The notes beneath the pieces are model-generated. The model was given only the letters and a program-made list of their open reading frames with translations, made no database searches and had not been told where the DNA came from. From Hyphomonadaceae bacterium (GTDB lineage Bacteria; Pseudomonadota; Alphaproteobacteria; Rhizobiales; Hyphomicrobiaceae), in assembly GCA_019747815.1 (NCBI GenBank), contig JAIEQJ010000004.1:1-64000 (forward strand): a DNA stretch of 64,000 nucleotides, in the 5' to 3' direction. Below, in pieces: positions 35,504-44,073 of the stretch; within the stretch, counting starts at the first letter, position 1, and the number at the start of each line of letters is the position of its first letter. Position numbers and translations under genes: made by a program.

Positions 35504-35858
35504 GAGGGCTGTTTGCGGCGGCTGCCATGACGGTCCGCCTCATCCCCGCGTCGGCTTCCGTCCTCTGCGGCGGGGCAGGACCTGCTGCAGGACGCCGCTG
35601 ATTTGGTGCCTGGGCCGCAGCAAGGCCGTCCGGTCGATGGCGAACGAATAGAAGGCTGCGCCGGCGGTTCAGCGCCGAAAAAAACAAGGCGCCTCTGCGG
35701 GGTGAGGCGCCTTGTTCTGTCGACCCACCTGTGCGGGTAGGCAGGTCGAATGTACAACGGCGCAGCCCGACGGTTATTCCCGCGTTGGTTGAATTTTATG
35801 TAAGCATGGGAAATGGAAGAGATTTTTGTCTGGCTGAACGTCTATCGATCGCACGCCG
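35504..35858. other. Intergenic region between convergent genes
   Basis: 355 bp without a gene, between the TSUP permease and the convergent basic protein gene. It holds the strong minus-strand terminator at 35678-35715. The stretch 35770-35830 is comparatively AT-rich (GGTTGAATTTTATGTAAGCATGG) but shows no coding signal or recognised RNA. Confidence 0.5.
35678..35715 (-). terminator. Strong intrinsic terminator (minus strand)
   Basis: Perfect 12-bp stem ACAAGGCGCCTC/GAGGCGCCTTGT with an 8-base loop. On the minus strand it is followed by a run of seven T (A's at 35678-35684 on the plus strand). It would end transcripts from the minus-strand gene at 35859-36218. It may also stop plus-strand transcripts from the TSUP gene. 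Confidence 0.88.
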
Positions 35859-36218
35859 TCAGCGTCTTGGGCCTGTCCGCAGCCCGACGTCGTGCATCCC
35901 GCTCGCGGCCAGCTCGAGCCGGTAGAGCCGCACCAGCTCGGCGTGGCGGGCGAGATCGTACGTCCAGTGCCCGGCAATGCCGCGCCTGCGTTCGGCCCGC
36001 AGCGCCTGGCGCAGCTTGCCAATGATGGTGCGGCGGCCTGCGGGGCTTAAGTCGTCCACCTCGTGCGGCCAGAGCGGCAGCACGCGTGGGAGCTCGGTGC
36101 GCCGGTCGTAGGGTGGGGATGATGCAGCGGGCAGCTGGCCCCGGCCGGGCTTTGCGTGCGGGGCTTGGGCTGGGCGGGGCCTGGGCCAGCGCGGCTGCAC
36201 TGTCTTTGTCTGAACCAT
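35859..36218 (-). CDS. Small basic protein next to the DnaA-like gene
   Basis: 119-residue basic protein. After a Pro/Arg/Gln-rich N-terminus the conserved part reads ELPRVLPLWPHEVDDLSP, GRRTIIGKLRQALRAERRRG and AGHWTYDLARHAELVRLYR. Similar short proteins sit beside the DnaA-domain-IV-like gene in other Rhizobiales (from memory, not checked). Arg-rich helices suggest nucleic-acid binding. ATG 36218 chosen; ATG 36257 adds 13 residues. Divergent from the DnaA-like gene and followed by a strong terminator. Confidence 0.6.
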   Translation of the reverse strand: MVQTKTVQPRWPRPRPAQAPHAKPGRGQLPAASSPPYDRRTELPRVLPLWPHEVDDLSPAGRRTIIGKLRQALRAERRRGIAGHWTYDLARHAELVRLYRLELAASGMHDVGLRTGPRR

Positions 36219-36266
36219 GGTGGCCTGCTTGCGCGAATGGGGCGCAAAGCTTGGCATGGGTGCGGG

Positions 36267-36791
36267 ATGCGGGGATTGCTCCGCCGGCTGCGTGCCGCGC
36301 TATCCCCGCGGTTCACCACGTCCCTACGATGTCATGGCGAACGGCGTGGCGCCTTGTATCATCCGCCTGCTGCCGTTCTTGAAGTCGAGCTCCGTTGTGA
36401 TGGATTGGACCTCATGTTGGGCAGCACGCATGCCGATGTCCGCCTGCAGTGGCGGCAACTGTACCTCCCTGAAGATTCCCTCGACGATCAGCACCTGCGC
36501 CGCAGCATCGAGCAGGCGGTGGCGCCGGCGTTCGACGTGGCTCGTGACGAGTTGTGGGCGCAGACGCGCGGCAGCCCGGCGACGGCGTTCGCGCGGCAGG
36601 TGGCCATGTATCTGGCGCATGTGGGTTGCGGCATGACCTTGACCGAGGTCGGCCGCCTGTTCGCCCGCGACCGCACGACGGTCGCGCATGCCTGCGGCCT
36701 CATCGAGGATCGCCGCGAGGAGGCGCGGTTCGACCGCGCGCTGGAGCTGCTCGAGGGCGCGATCCGCCTGTCGACGCCCCGTTCAACGTGA
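36267..36791 (+). CDS. DnaA domain-IV-like helix-turn-helix protein
   Basis: The C-terminal half matches the DNA-binding domain IV of DnaA: ARQVAMYLAHVGCGMTLTEVG, then RLFARDRTTVAHACGLIEDR, including the DRTTVAHA signature helix that reads the DnaA box. The AAA+ ATPase domain is absent, so it cannot open an origin but could compete for DnaA boxes. The start is uncertain: ATG 36267 gives 174 residues, ATG 36414 gives 125. Its stop overlaps the GTG of the DUF6456 gene (GTGA). Confidence 0.75.
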   Translation: MRGLLRRLRAALSPRFTTSLRCHGERRGALYHPPAAVLEVELRCDGLDLMLGSTHADVRLQWRQLYLPEDSLDDQHLRRSIEQAVAPAFDVARDELWAQTRGSPATAFARQVAMYLAHVGCGMTLTEVGRLFARDRTTVAHACGLIEDRREEARFDRALELLEGAIRLSTPRST

Positions 36792-37651
36792 CCGGCCGCG
36801 TTCGAGGTCTCGATGCCCAAGGCAAACGCGCGTGCCGCGCTGCGATCGCCGCAGAGGCGCTGGTGGTGCTGACGCGGCTGGCGCACAAAGGTGCGTATGC
36901 GACATTCCCCGGCGATGCGGCGGACGCCTGCGCCATCTATTCACCACGCAACGGCTTTGCCGATCCGATCTGGCACGCGACGCGGCCGGCGATCGCCCAC
37001 GGCCTGCGCAAGGGCTGGCTCGTGCCCGGCGAGACCGGTGCCGTCTTGCACATCTGTGCCACCGGGTTGCGTGCGCTGCGGGCGGCGAAGTCTGCTGCAA
37101 GCGGCACGGCCGGGCGTTGCGCTCCACAGCGGAGCGAGGCTGCGACCTTGCACCAGGCGGCGAGCGAAGGGGCGCTGGCGTGGCTGCGCCGCCGCAAGGA
37201 CAAGGACGGCCGTCGGCTCATCACCGAGGTCCAGTACGATGCGGGCGAGATGCTGGCGGCCGATTTCTGGCACGGACAGATGTCGCCGCGGGTGACCGCC
37301 GACTGGTCCGCCGTCGCGCCGGCCCGCCGCATGCGCCGGGCCACGCCGGGCGTGGGGGTGGACATGCGCGACAAGGTGGTGGCCGCGCGGCAGCGTTTGC
37401 GACGTGCGTTGGAGGCGGTGGGACCCGAGCTTGCCGGCATCCTAATCGACGTGTGTTGCCATGACGTGGGCCTGGAGGCGGCGGGACAGGCGGCGGGCTG
37501 GCCGCAGCGCGCAGCCAGGGTGGTGCTGGACCTGGCGCTGACGCGGCTGGCGCGGCACTACGGGCTGCTGGCGCCGGAGCGCCCCGCCGCTCAGCGCCTG
37601 CGCCACTGGGGCGATGTCGACTACCGCCCGACCTTGGAGGCGTGGCGTTAG
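36788..37651 (+). CDS. DUF6456 domain protein
   Basis: 287-residue protein translationally coupled to the DnaA-like gene (GTGA). The C-terminal half has EVQYDAGEMLAADFWHGQMSPRVTADWS and IDVCCHDVGLEAAGQAAGWPQRAARVVLDLALTRLARHYG (key pieces), characteristic of the alphaproteobacterial DUF6456 family. The N-terminal part is helical with a LVVLTRLAHKGAYA segment, possibly winged-helix. Function unknown. Coupling to a DnaA-box-binding-type protein suggests a DNA-related role (inference). Confidence 0.75.
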   Translation: MTGRVRGLDAQGKRACRAAIAAEALVVLTRLAHKGAYATFPGDAADACAIYSPRNGFADPIWHATRPAIAHGLRKGWLVPGETGAVLHICATGLRALRAAKSAASGTAGRCAPQRSEAATLHQAASEGALAWLRRRKDKDGRRLITEVQYDAGEMLAADFWHGQMSPRVTADWSAVAPARRMRRATPGVGVDMRDKVVAARQRLRRALEAVGPELAGILIDVCCHDVGLEAAGQAAGWPQRAARVVLDLALTRLARHYGLLAPERPAAQRLRHWGDVDYRPTLEAWR

Positions 37652-37908
37652 CCTGCAGGTGCAAAGCCCACCGCCGCAGTAGTCCACTATCAGATAGCGG
37701 ATTCGGGGGGCGCGCTGGTGGATGCGGACCACCAAGGCCGCGCTCGAACGCGAGCGCTGGGTCCGAGCTGGCGCGTTCGGTTGGCGATCGCCCGTCACGC
37801 TCCCGCCTCACCCGTCATCTAGCGAAGGATCGCCGGCGCAGTTTGAGGGCCAACCGAGGACATTCGTCGCGTTGTCTAGTCTCGGCACATCAATGGTGAG
37901 AGGGGACC

Positions 37909-38556
37909 ATGCCGGTCGTTATCGCTCTGATCAGTCAGAAGGGCGGTGTCGGCAAGAGCACGCTCGCCCGCGCGATTGCGGCCGTCGCCGCAGGTGCGGG
38001 ATTGAAGGTGCGGCTCGTCGATCTCGATCCGCAGCAGCGCACACTGCTGCTGTGGGAGAAGGCGCGACGGGACAACGAGATTTGGCCGGAGATCACCATC
38101 GAGGCCCTGGCTACCTCCGAAGGCCCTGATGTCAGGGCGCCCATGGACGATGTGCTGATCCTGGACCTGCCGGGGCAGATGACTGAAGCTGCCTTGCACG
38201 TGGCGCTGCGCGCGCATCTCGTCGTGCAGCCGACGGGGCCCAGCCGGGACGATTTGCATCCCGGCGTCCTGGTGTTCCATGCCCTGCAGAATTGCGGCGT
38301 CCCGCGGGACCGGCTGGTGTTCGCCCTGTGCCGGCTGTTGACCAAGGCCGAGGAGGACAAGGCGCGATCCTACCTGGCGGCGGCGGGGTATGCCGTTCTT
38401 CCCGGCGCCATTCCCGAACGCGCGGCATACCGTGAGGCGCTCGACCGCGGGCGGTCCCTGACCGAGATCGATGCCGGGCTTGATGAGCTTGTGAGCTCGC
38501 TGATGGCGGGGCTGTTCCGCAAGGTCGAGGAGCAGGCGTACGCCACGAGCGGCTGA
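37909..38556 (+). CDS. ParA-family ATPase (orphan)
   Basis: 215-residue deviant Walker-A ATPase. P-loop ISQKGGVGKSTLA (signature Lys11 and Lys16), VDLDPQQRT (switch Asp) and DVLILDLPGQM (Walker B) are intact. It is short, lacks an N-terminal helix-turn-helix, and no parB or parS-like partner is visible. It therefore resembles orphan ParA/MinD-like positioning ATPases rather than a full partition system. Preceded by AGAGGGGACC. It may position an unknown cargo on the nucleoid. Confidence 0.85.
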   Translation: MPVVIALISQKGGVGKSTLARAIAAVAAGAGLKVRLVDLDPQQRTLLLWEKARRDNEIWPEITIEALATSEGPDVRAPMDDVLILDLPGQMTEAALHVALRAHLVVQPTGPSRDDLHPGVLVFHALQNCGVPRDRLVFALCRLLTKAEEDKARSYLAAAGYAVLPGAIPERAAYREALDRGRSLTEIDAGLDELVSSLMAGLFRKVEEQAYATSG

Positions 38557-38585
38557 CGGGCGAGGCGCGCAGGCGGGAGGAGGCG

Positions 38586-38774
38586 GTGAGGCTACAGGCC
38601 GCCCGAGAGCACATCAGCAGCGCTGCCGGCGCGGGTGCGCAGGCTTGGCCCGTCTGCGGCGGCCGCGCGCCCGCCTCATCCATCGCGGCGCGTGCGGCAG
38701 GCTTGCGCTCGGGTCTGCGCTCGACCGAAGCCAGCGCGGTACGCCGCTTGCCATCCCAGTGCCGGAAAGCATAG
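38586..38774 (+). CDS. Possible small ORF after parA
   Basis: 62-residue Ala/Arg-rich frame starting at GTG with GGGAGGAGG just upstream, 29 bp after the ParA-like gene. The same frame is open back toward the parA stop (GEARRREEAVRLQAAREH reads as a plausible helix). No relatives were recognised, and high GC makes open frames common by chance. Possibly a partner of the orphan ParA. Confidence 0.25.
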   Translation: MRLQAAREHISSAAGAGAQAWPVCGGRAPASSIAARAAGLRSGLRSTEASAVRRLPSQCRKA

Positions 38775-38842
38775 GGCGCACGCACGCCGGATGCGCAACC
38801 TATGGATCGGTCACGGTCAGTGGCTGTTCATAAGTGCGCGAC

Positions 38843-39274
38843 CTAGGCGTCCGCCGTGGCCAGCGCGCGCGCATCGCTGCGGATGCGTTCCACCATGGAG
38901 AAGAAGCCGTTCGAGCGCTGGGGCGTCAGATGCTCCTTGAGCCCGAGCTCGGCAAACGTCGCCTGTGCATCGGTGGCAAGAATGGCCTCCGCGGTCTTGC
39001 CGTCAAACAGGGCAAACAGCACCGCGATCAACCCGCGCACGATGTGGGCATCGCTGTCGCCCTGGAGCTCGAGCGCAGGTGGCGCGCCCGCGCCATTGCG
39101 GCGCGGCGTGCTGGCGAGCCAGACCTGGCTGGCGCAGCCGCGCACCTTGTTGGCTTCGGTCCGCAGCATCTCGGGCAGCGGCGCCAGTCCGCGACCAAGC
39201 TCGATCAGATAGCGATAGCGATCCTCCCAGTCGTCGAGCAGCGCAAAGTCCGAGCGGATAGCTTCGATCGACAT
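38843..39274 (-). CDS. sufE: SufE-family cysteine desulfuration protein
   Basis: 143-residue sulfur-acceptor protein that takes persulfide sulfur from the SufS desulfurase for Fe-S cluster assembly. The acceptor is Cys47 in EANKVRGCASQVWL. DDWEDRYRYLIELG and HIVRGLIAVLFALFDGKT are family helices. Stand-alone here: no suf operon nearby. DUF5330 and PG-binding genes follow, a neighbourhood I have seen in other Rhizobiales. Confidence 0.95.
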   Translation of the reverse strand: MSIEAIRSDFALLDDWEDRYRYLIELGRGLAPLPEMLRTEANKVRGCASQVWLASTPRRNGAGAPPALELQGDSDAHIVRGLIAVLFALFDGKTAEAILATDAQATFAELGLKEHLTPQRSNGFFSMVERIRSDARALATADA

Positions 39275-39464
39275 GAAAATACCGGTGGACCTGCAGCGAT
39301 TGTTGCCAGACGAAACCTGCCACGCCCAGCGGGCACAGCCCGCAAGGCAGCTTCATCTATGCATATGGCCTCAGACCCTGCGCGCGCAAGGCGTCAGACG
39401 GGCGCCCGGCCGGCCCCCGGTGCGGCGGTCGGTGTTTGCCGGGTGGGGCGCAGATTCGGGCCCT

Positions 39465-39836
39465 TCAGGCGCCGGCGCGCCGTCCGGCAGGGTTGCGCCA
39501 TGCTGGCTGCATGTCGGCGGGCGACAGGGTGCCATGCGTTTCGGCCCTGCCGCCGAAGCGCGTCGGTTGCGGTCCCGACGGCAGCACATCGGCGCCCTGG
39601 CGCCCGGCGGAGCTGACCAGATCGCCCACCAGGCGGGCGCCGAACTCGGCCTTTTTGAGGAAGGTGGCCCAGGCTTCCGCCGCCTTGGCGCAGGTCTGCG
39701 CATTGCGGTCGCAGAACGTGCTCGCGCGCTCCACCACTGCTGTGGCCGTGCCGTACAGCCGGGCCTGCTGCTGCGCGTCGGACGGCAGCAACAGCACAAT
39801 GACGCCGAGCCAGAACGCCAGTTTGATGAAGAACAT
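39465..39836 (-). CDS. DUF5330 family protein
   Basis: 123-residue small protein with an N-terminal hydrophobic segment (FFIKLAFWLGVIVLLLPSD) that could be an uncleaved signal-anchor. Then come helices with two Cys (TFCDRNAQTCAKAAEAW), possibly disulfide-bonded in the periplasm. The layout matches the alphaproteobacterial DUF5330 family. The C-terminal third is low-complexity. Divergent from the peptidoglycan-binding gene across 281 bp. Function unknown. Confidence 0.8.
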   Translation of the reverse strand: MFFIKLAFWLGVIVLLLPSDAQQQARLYGTATAVVERASTFCDRNAQTCAKAAEAWATFLKKAEFGARLVGDLVSSAGRQGADVLPSGPQPTRFGGRAETHGTLSPADMQPAWRNPAGRRAGA

Positions 39837-40117
39837 GGTTTGCTACCCTGCTAGTCCCGCTGCGCTCTCTCTCATCGCGATTGCCATCAGCCCTAACGCA
39901 CAAACCTCTAGATCGCGCAAAGCGACAGCGCGCACTCTTCTGCAAATTTGTCTCGAATTTTATCGATCGGCCCAACCTTTCGCTAACGGCCCGCGCTGCG
40001 GGCTCTCCGCGGCCGGTTTGGCGGTGCAGATCGTGCGTTTGGCTAACAGTTCCTTAAGAAAGCGTTTCCAATAATGCGCCGATTGTCGAGGCGGGGGTAG
40101 GCATAACGGAGGTAAGT

Positions 40118-40822
40118 ATGACGCCACGGCAGGCACGCATTGCGCTTGGGCTCTTCGTCGTGATGGCGGCGGGCGTTGCCTACAACGCGCTCTATATGCA
40201 AGGCGACACGGGCGCCTCGAAGGTTGCCGGCGAGGCGGCCACCCGGGCCGGTGCGCCGCGCCCGGACGGCCCGCCGCCCACGAGGCCGCGCACCGCCCAG
40301 ACGACGAAACGCACCGCTCAACTCAAGCCGGATTCGGCCAAGGCGCCGGAGACGCTGGATGTCCTGCCGGCCGAGGCTGGCGCCGACACCGTTCGCGCCA
40401 TCCAGCGCGAGCTCAACCAGCGCGGCTTCGGGCCGGTGGCCGGCGATGGCGTCATGCGGCCGGTGACGCGCGCGGCGATCATGTCCTATGAGCATGACAA
40501 CCGCCTCCCGCTCACCGGCGAGGCGACGGAGGCACTGCTGACGCGCCTCGTGCTCGGCGCGCCGGCCACCAACGTGCCTGCCGGCGCTGGCCAGGTGCAG
40601 TCGCCGCACGCGGAAGCGATCGTCAGGCAGGTGCAGCGCCTGCTGGCGGCGAGCGGCTATGGTCCGGGCCCCGCCAACGGCCGTCTGGGCAGCGAGACGG
40701 TGACCGCCATCCGCGCCTTCGAGCAGGACCAGGGCCTCAGTCCCAAGGGCCGCATCTCGGCCGAGGTCATGAGCCGCCTGCAGGGCAGCGCGACCAAGTT
40801 CAAGGCCGCCGAGGCCCACTGA
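40118..40822 (+). CDS. Membrane-anchored peptidoglycan-binding protein (two PG_binding_1 domains)
   Basis: 234-residue protein. An N-terminal membrane anchor (IALGLFVVMAAGVAYNALYM) and a Pro/Thr/Arg-rich linker lead to two PG_binding_1 repeats: TVRAIQRELNQRGFGPVAGDG with VTRAAIMSYEHDNRLPLTG, and IVRQVQRLLAASGYGPGPANG with TVTAIRAFEQDQGLSPKG. It should tether the envelope to the wall. No catalytic domain is present. An AT-rich promoter region with TTAACAGTTCC lies upstream. Confidence 0.88.
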   Translation: MTPRQARIALGLFVVMAAGVAYNALYMQGDTGASKVAGEAATRAGAPRPDGPPPTRPRTAQTTKRTAQLKPDSAKAPETLDVLPAEAGADTVRAIQRELNQRGFGPVAGDGVMRPVTRAAIMSYEHDNRLPLTGEATEALLTRLVLGAPATNVPAGAGQVQSPHAEAIVRQVQRLLAASGYGPGPANGRLGSETVTAIRAFEQDQGLSPKGRISAEVMSRLQGSATKFKAAEAH

Positions 40823-40900
40823 AGGCCGTGGGGTCGCGCCGGCGGGCTTGCCGGCAGTTGGCCTGTCGCAGCAGAGCTTGCGCCGCCGCGCATGGCGTCT

Positions 40901-41078
40901 AGTGTGATGATCGAGAAATTCGCCCTTCCTCGCAGCACGCCTGCTGAGCGAATTTCTCGATTTGAATCACACTGGAACCATGAACTTGCTAGAACCATGA
41001 GCTTGCCAGTGTCCTTTCGATCGCGAAGTTCGTTCAGCGCCTGCTGCAAGTTCCGGCGAACTTCGCGATCGGGACACT
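40901..41078. repeat. Intergenic two-hairpin repeat, copy C
   Basis: Third copy of the composite element. Hairpin 1 (40901-40973) has AGTGTGAT/ATCACACT and GAGAAATTCGC/GCGAATTTCTC. Hairpin 2 (41008-41078) has AGTGTCC plus CGATCGCGAAGTTCG against CGAACTTCGCGATCG plus GGACACT. The spacer between hairpins carries a duplicated GAACCATGA-CTTGC word absent from copy B. It lies 14 bp before the DUF1491 gene, so it may also act as a leader or terminator structure. Confidence 0.88.
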
Positions 41079-41091
41079 AGTTTAGGCCCCC

Positions 41092-41439
41092 ATGCGACTG
41101 AGATCCGAGATCTGGGTGAAAGCCTACATCCGCCGCTGCCAGCACGAGGGGGCGGCCGCCGTGCTCGTGCGCCGCGGGGATGCCGATGCGGGAGCGATCT
41201 ACATCAAGGTCAGTCGCCTCGACGGCACGGCGCTGCTGTTCGGGCCGGCGCCGGCGGGGCTCGACGGCGCCGGCGAAGAGCGCCGCTGGGAGGCCTGCTT
41301 CGCTGGCCGGGCGGCTGCCGAGGCGGAAGCCGACGCCTATCTGCAGCGCCAGGTTGCGTTTGATTCCGACATCTGGATCGTGGCCGTCGAGGACGGCGGT
41401 GGCCGGCACTTCCTGGATGACTGGCTGAGCCGCAACTGA
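41092..41439 (+). CDS. DUF1491 family protein
   Basis: 115-residue cytosolic protein of the alphaproteobacterial DUF1491 family. RLRSEIWVKAYIRRCQHEGA opens, DADAGAIYIKV follows, and DSDIWIVAVEDGGGRHFL closes. Function unknown. Only 14 bp separate its ATG from the hairpin repeat, and no strong Shine-Dalgarno is visible. Confidence 0.88.
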   Translation: MRLRSEIWVKAYIRRCQHEGAAAVLVRRGDADAGAIYIKVSRLDGTALLFGPAPAGLDGAGEERRWEACFAGRAAAEAEADAYLQRQVAFDSDIWIVAVEDGGGRHFLDDWLSRN

Positions 41440-41640
41440 CCTCGGCCAAAAGGTGGTCGGCGCCTGGACATCCAGGCGCGTGCCGGATAGACCCCACGAC
41501 GTGCTGACCGGACAAAATTAACCATCTGTTAACACTTGGGGCACTCAAATGGGTTCGATTCGCCGCGAGATGTGCGCGTCGCGGGCGATCCTTGTGAGGG
41601 ACCCGACGGCCGCATGGCGGCCATCGGATCGGGGGACTCG

Positions 41641-41832
41641 ATGGCACACATTCTCGAATTCCGTTGCAACGCCGAGCGAGCCGAGCTCGACGCCGAGCCG
41701 GCTCCTCGAGGCACCGCGCAGATCATCATCTTTCCGGGCGTGCGTATTGAGCGCCATGCCGAGCCGCAGGCCAAGCCGCGTCGGCGCGAGCGGGGACGGC
41801 CCAAGCGCGACAGACTGGTGATTCCCGACTGA
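41641..41832 (+). CDS. Conserved small basic protein
   Basis: 63-residue protein starting MAHILEFRCNAERAELD with a central hydrophobic strand AQIIIFPGVRIERH and a basic tail (KPRRRERGRPKRDRLVIPD). The FPGVRIER segment recalls short uncharacterised Rhizobiales proteins. ATG with GGGGGAC upstream. Frames starting further upstream (41536) look non-coding. Function unknown. Confidence 0.6.
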   Translation: MAHILEFRCNAERAELDAEPAPRGTAQIIIFPGVRIERHAEPQAKPRRRERGRPKRDRLVIPD

Positions 41833-41840
41833 GCGGCAGC

Positions 41841-43247
41841 TCAGCCGGCATGATGGCCGTTGGAAGAGAGTGCGGCTGCGGCGCGCGGCGTGCTGCGGCT
41901 GCGAAAAAAGCTCGACACGAGCCAGGCGATGCCGCCGATGGCCGCCGTCTGCAGCACGAAGCCCAGCCCGTTGGCGACGCCTTGCAATCCGAACAGTCCG
42001 ACGAGGCCTTCGGTGACTAACCCACCCAGGAGAATGGAATGCCACCTGGCGAGGACCGAGGCCGTCTCCGGGGCGGGCGCATGGACGGGCGGGGGAATTT
42101 TTCCCTGCGCCTGTTTCTTGGTTTGGCCGATCGGGGGAGCGATCTCTGCGCGCTGGGATGTCCTGTTCAGCGCCAGCAGCACGTGCGACTGGTTGGTGCG
42201 CCACCGATAGCCGATGCCGAATTCGATCGGGGGAGCGTCGCCTTTGGCGAACAAATCCTTGAGCTTGGACTGATAGTGGCCCCGGAAGACGGGGATGGGC
42301 CCGACGTAGCGGCCGAACGGTCGAACCTCCCACCCGGCCTGCTGGAAGGACTTCATGGGAATGCCGGTGTCGTCCTGAACCACTGTCGCCCCGTGGCCGA
42401 GGAGAAAATCGCGGACGGTCGAGAACGCGGCATTGTGCAGGAGATATGATGCGGCCTTGAGGAAAATGTCGCCGATGCCGAACTGCGCGCAAAATTGCAG
42501 AAACCCGCTGCTCTGCACGCCGCGATTGCTGAGATCGGTCTTGAAATAGTAGAGCGTCTGCGGTTTGGCGTTGCGGTCGGAAAAGACGATCTTGACGCCG
42601 CGCGTGCCTGCCTTGGCGTCGGCCGCCGTTTGCAGGCTGCCATCAGGCGCAAGGCTGACGAAGCTCACCTCGTGGATGGTCTTGCCGGTGCGCGCCAGGA
42701 ACACGTAGATGAGCGGCAGCGTGCCCCGCATCTGGCTTGTGCTGAGATCAAAGCTCATCTCGCTCGTGATGAAATAGCTCTTCCTGAGCAAGGTGCCGAG
42801 CGAGGTCCTGAGCTTCGCCAGCTCGGATGCGACGAAGCGCGATCGCAGCTTCAAAACATCGGGAAGCTCGCCGATGGGCTCCAGGCCGGCCAGAATGTAG
42901 GTCGATGCGTTGGGCAGGAACGCATCGGCATAGAGAAAGTCGGGTCCGCTGAACAGGTAGTAGGTGACGGGTTTTCGGGCCGACAGATGCGCGTGCGACC
43001 AGGAACGGATCTTGGAGAGCTGGTCGGCCTCGAGACCGTCCCAGACGCCGTTGAGCGTTTCGGCGTGCTGCTGCCAGCTCCGCTCCTGTGTCAGCCGTGC
43101 GAGCGGCGACTGCGGCGGGAGAGGCATCCCGGCGAGGAAGCGGGCGGTGTCGTTGGGGCTGGCCCGCTCGGTGCCCACCGCAGGCGACGCCGGCAGCAGC
43201 AGCAGGCCCATCGTCAGCATGAGGCTCAATTTCAGCAGCGAAGCCAT
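41841..43247 (-). CDS. Exported protein of unknown function with C-terminal anchor
   Basis: 468-residue protein with a signal peptide (LLKLSLMLTMGLLLLPASPA) and a hydrophobic C-terminal segment near 430-455. The body contains ARKPVTYYLFSGPDFLYADA, FLPNASTYILAGLEPIGELP, GTLPLIYVFLARTGKTIHEV and YYFKTDLSNRGVQSSGFLQF. Proteins with the YLFSGPDFLYA...YILAGLEP pattern occur in scattered bacteria without known function (memory, unchecked). Start ATG 43247 chosen over 43256. Minus strand, apart from its neighbours. Confidence 0.65.
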   Translation of the reverse strand: MASLLKLSLMLTMGLLLLPASPAVGTERASPNDTARFLAGMPLPPQSPLARLTQERSWQQHAETLNGVWDGLEADQLSKIRSWSHAHLSARKPVTYYLFSGPDFLYADAFLPNASTYILAGLEPIGELPDVLKLRSRFVASELAKLRTSLGTLLRKSYFITSEMSFDLSTSQMRGTLPLIYVFLARTGKTIHEVSFVSLAPDGSLQTAADAKAGTRGVKIVFSDRNAKPQTLYYFKTDLSNRGVQSSGFLQFCAQFGIGDIFLKAASYLLHNAAFSTVRDFLLGHGATVVQDDTGIPMKSFQQAGWEVRPFGRYVGPIPVFRGHYQSKLKDLFAKGDAPPIEFGIGYRWRTNQSHVLLALNRTSQRAEIAPPIGQTKKQAQGKIPPPVHAPAPETASVLARWHSILLGGLVTEGLVGLFGLQGVANGLGFVLQTAAIGGIAWLVSSFFRSRSTPRAAAALSSNGHHAG

Positions 43248-43491
43248 CCCCGTCATCCCACCCTTGCCATCGCCGTCGTCGGCGCGTGCAAGTGACACGC
43301 AGATTGCGACCTTCCGTGGACGGGGTTCGACGTTGGGGGCAATCCCCTCAGCCCGCGCGCGGGGGCTGGGCTGCTGCCGCGTTGGCGTTCGCTTGCGCCC
43401 GGGCACCCGCGCGCGGGCTGCAGGAACTGGGAGCTTGGCGTCCAAGCGGCTGCCAGACCGGAGAATTTCGCCGCAAGAAACCGGTTTGCCG

Positions 43492-44073
43492 CTACCGTTT
43501 GACCTGCGTGCAGCTCGACTTGCGCAGCACGGCCTCGGTCTCCGCCACCCAGGCCAGGCCGGTGATCGCGGCCCGCACCACGATGAGGCCCTCCGTGCTG
43601 GGCGAGGCGACTTGCGTGTCGGTCGGGCCGGCGCGCCGCGCATGCGCAGGGTCGCCGCTCGGCACCAGCAGGAAGGAGACCTCGCGGCGGCGGAGCTGCT
43701 GGCCCGGCAGCACGTAGAAATTGTCGCCTCCCGGCGTGTGCAGCGACAACACCCAGCCGGGCCCGGAGACGGCGGCCGTGACCGACACGGGGCCGCCGGT
43801 CAGCTCGTAGCGGCACATGGCATACAGCACGTCCGGCTGCAGGTAGGGCAGGATCTGCTTGCTCGAGGACGGCGCGGGCAAGACGACCATTTGATTGAGC
43901 GGAAGGACGGCGCGCAGCTGCTGGTAGGCGTTGCCCCTGCTCACCAGTGGCGCGGCGAACGTGGCAAGGATGTGCAGCACCCCGCCGAGCAGCCCGCCGA
44001 TCGCGAGTGTCCGCCAGCCGATCTCGCTCATCCATCTGGGCAGCTTCGGCCGGAACGGCAGATTGGGGATCAT
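43492..44073 (-). CDS. DUF1254-type membrane-anchored protein
   Basis: 193-residue protein with one N-terminal membrane span (TLAIGGLLGGVLHILATFAAP). The periplasmic part has FAAPLVSRGNAYQQLRAVLP, YLQPDVLYAMCRYELTGGPV and GDNFYVLPGQQLRR, as in short DUF1254 proteins. It begins inside the stop of the DUF1214 gene (ATGA). In Rhizobiales these two short proteins commonly occur as a pair. Function unknown. Confidence 0.75.
   Translation of the reverse strand: MIPNLPFRPKLPRWMSEIGWRTLAIGGLLGGVLHILATFAAPLVSRGNAYQQLRAVLPLNQMVVLPAPSSSKQILPYLQPDVLYAMCRYELTGGPVSVTAAVSGPGWVLSLHTPGGDNFYVLPGQQLRRREVSFLLVPSGDPAHARRAGPTDTQVASPSTEGLIVVRAAITGLAWVAETEAVLRKSSCTQVKR

Noticed and set aside
39371-39975. Longer minus-strand frames around the DUF5330 gene
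   Set aside because: Only the 39465-39836 frame has the hydrophobic N-terminus and family pattern. The others are Arg-rich shadows.
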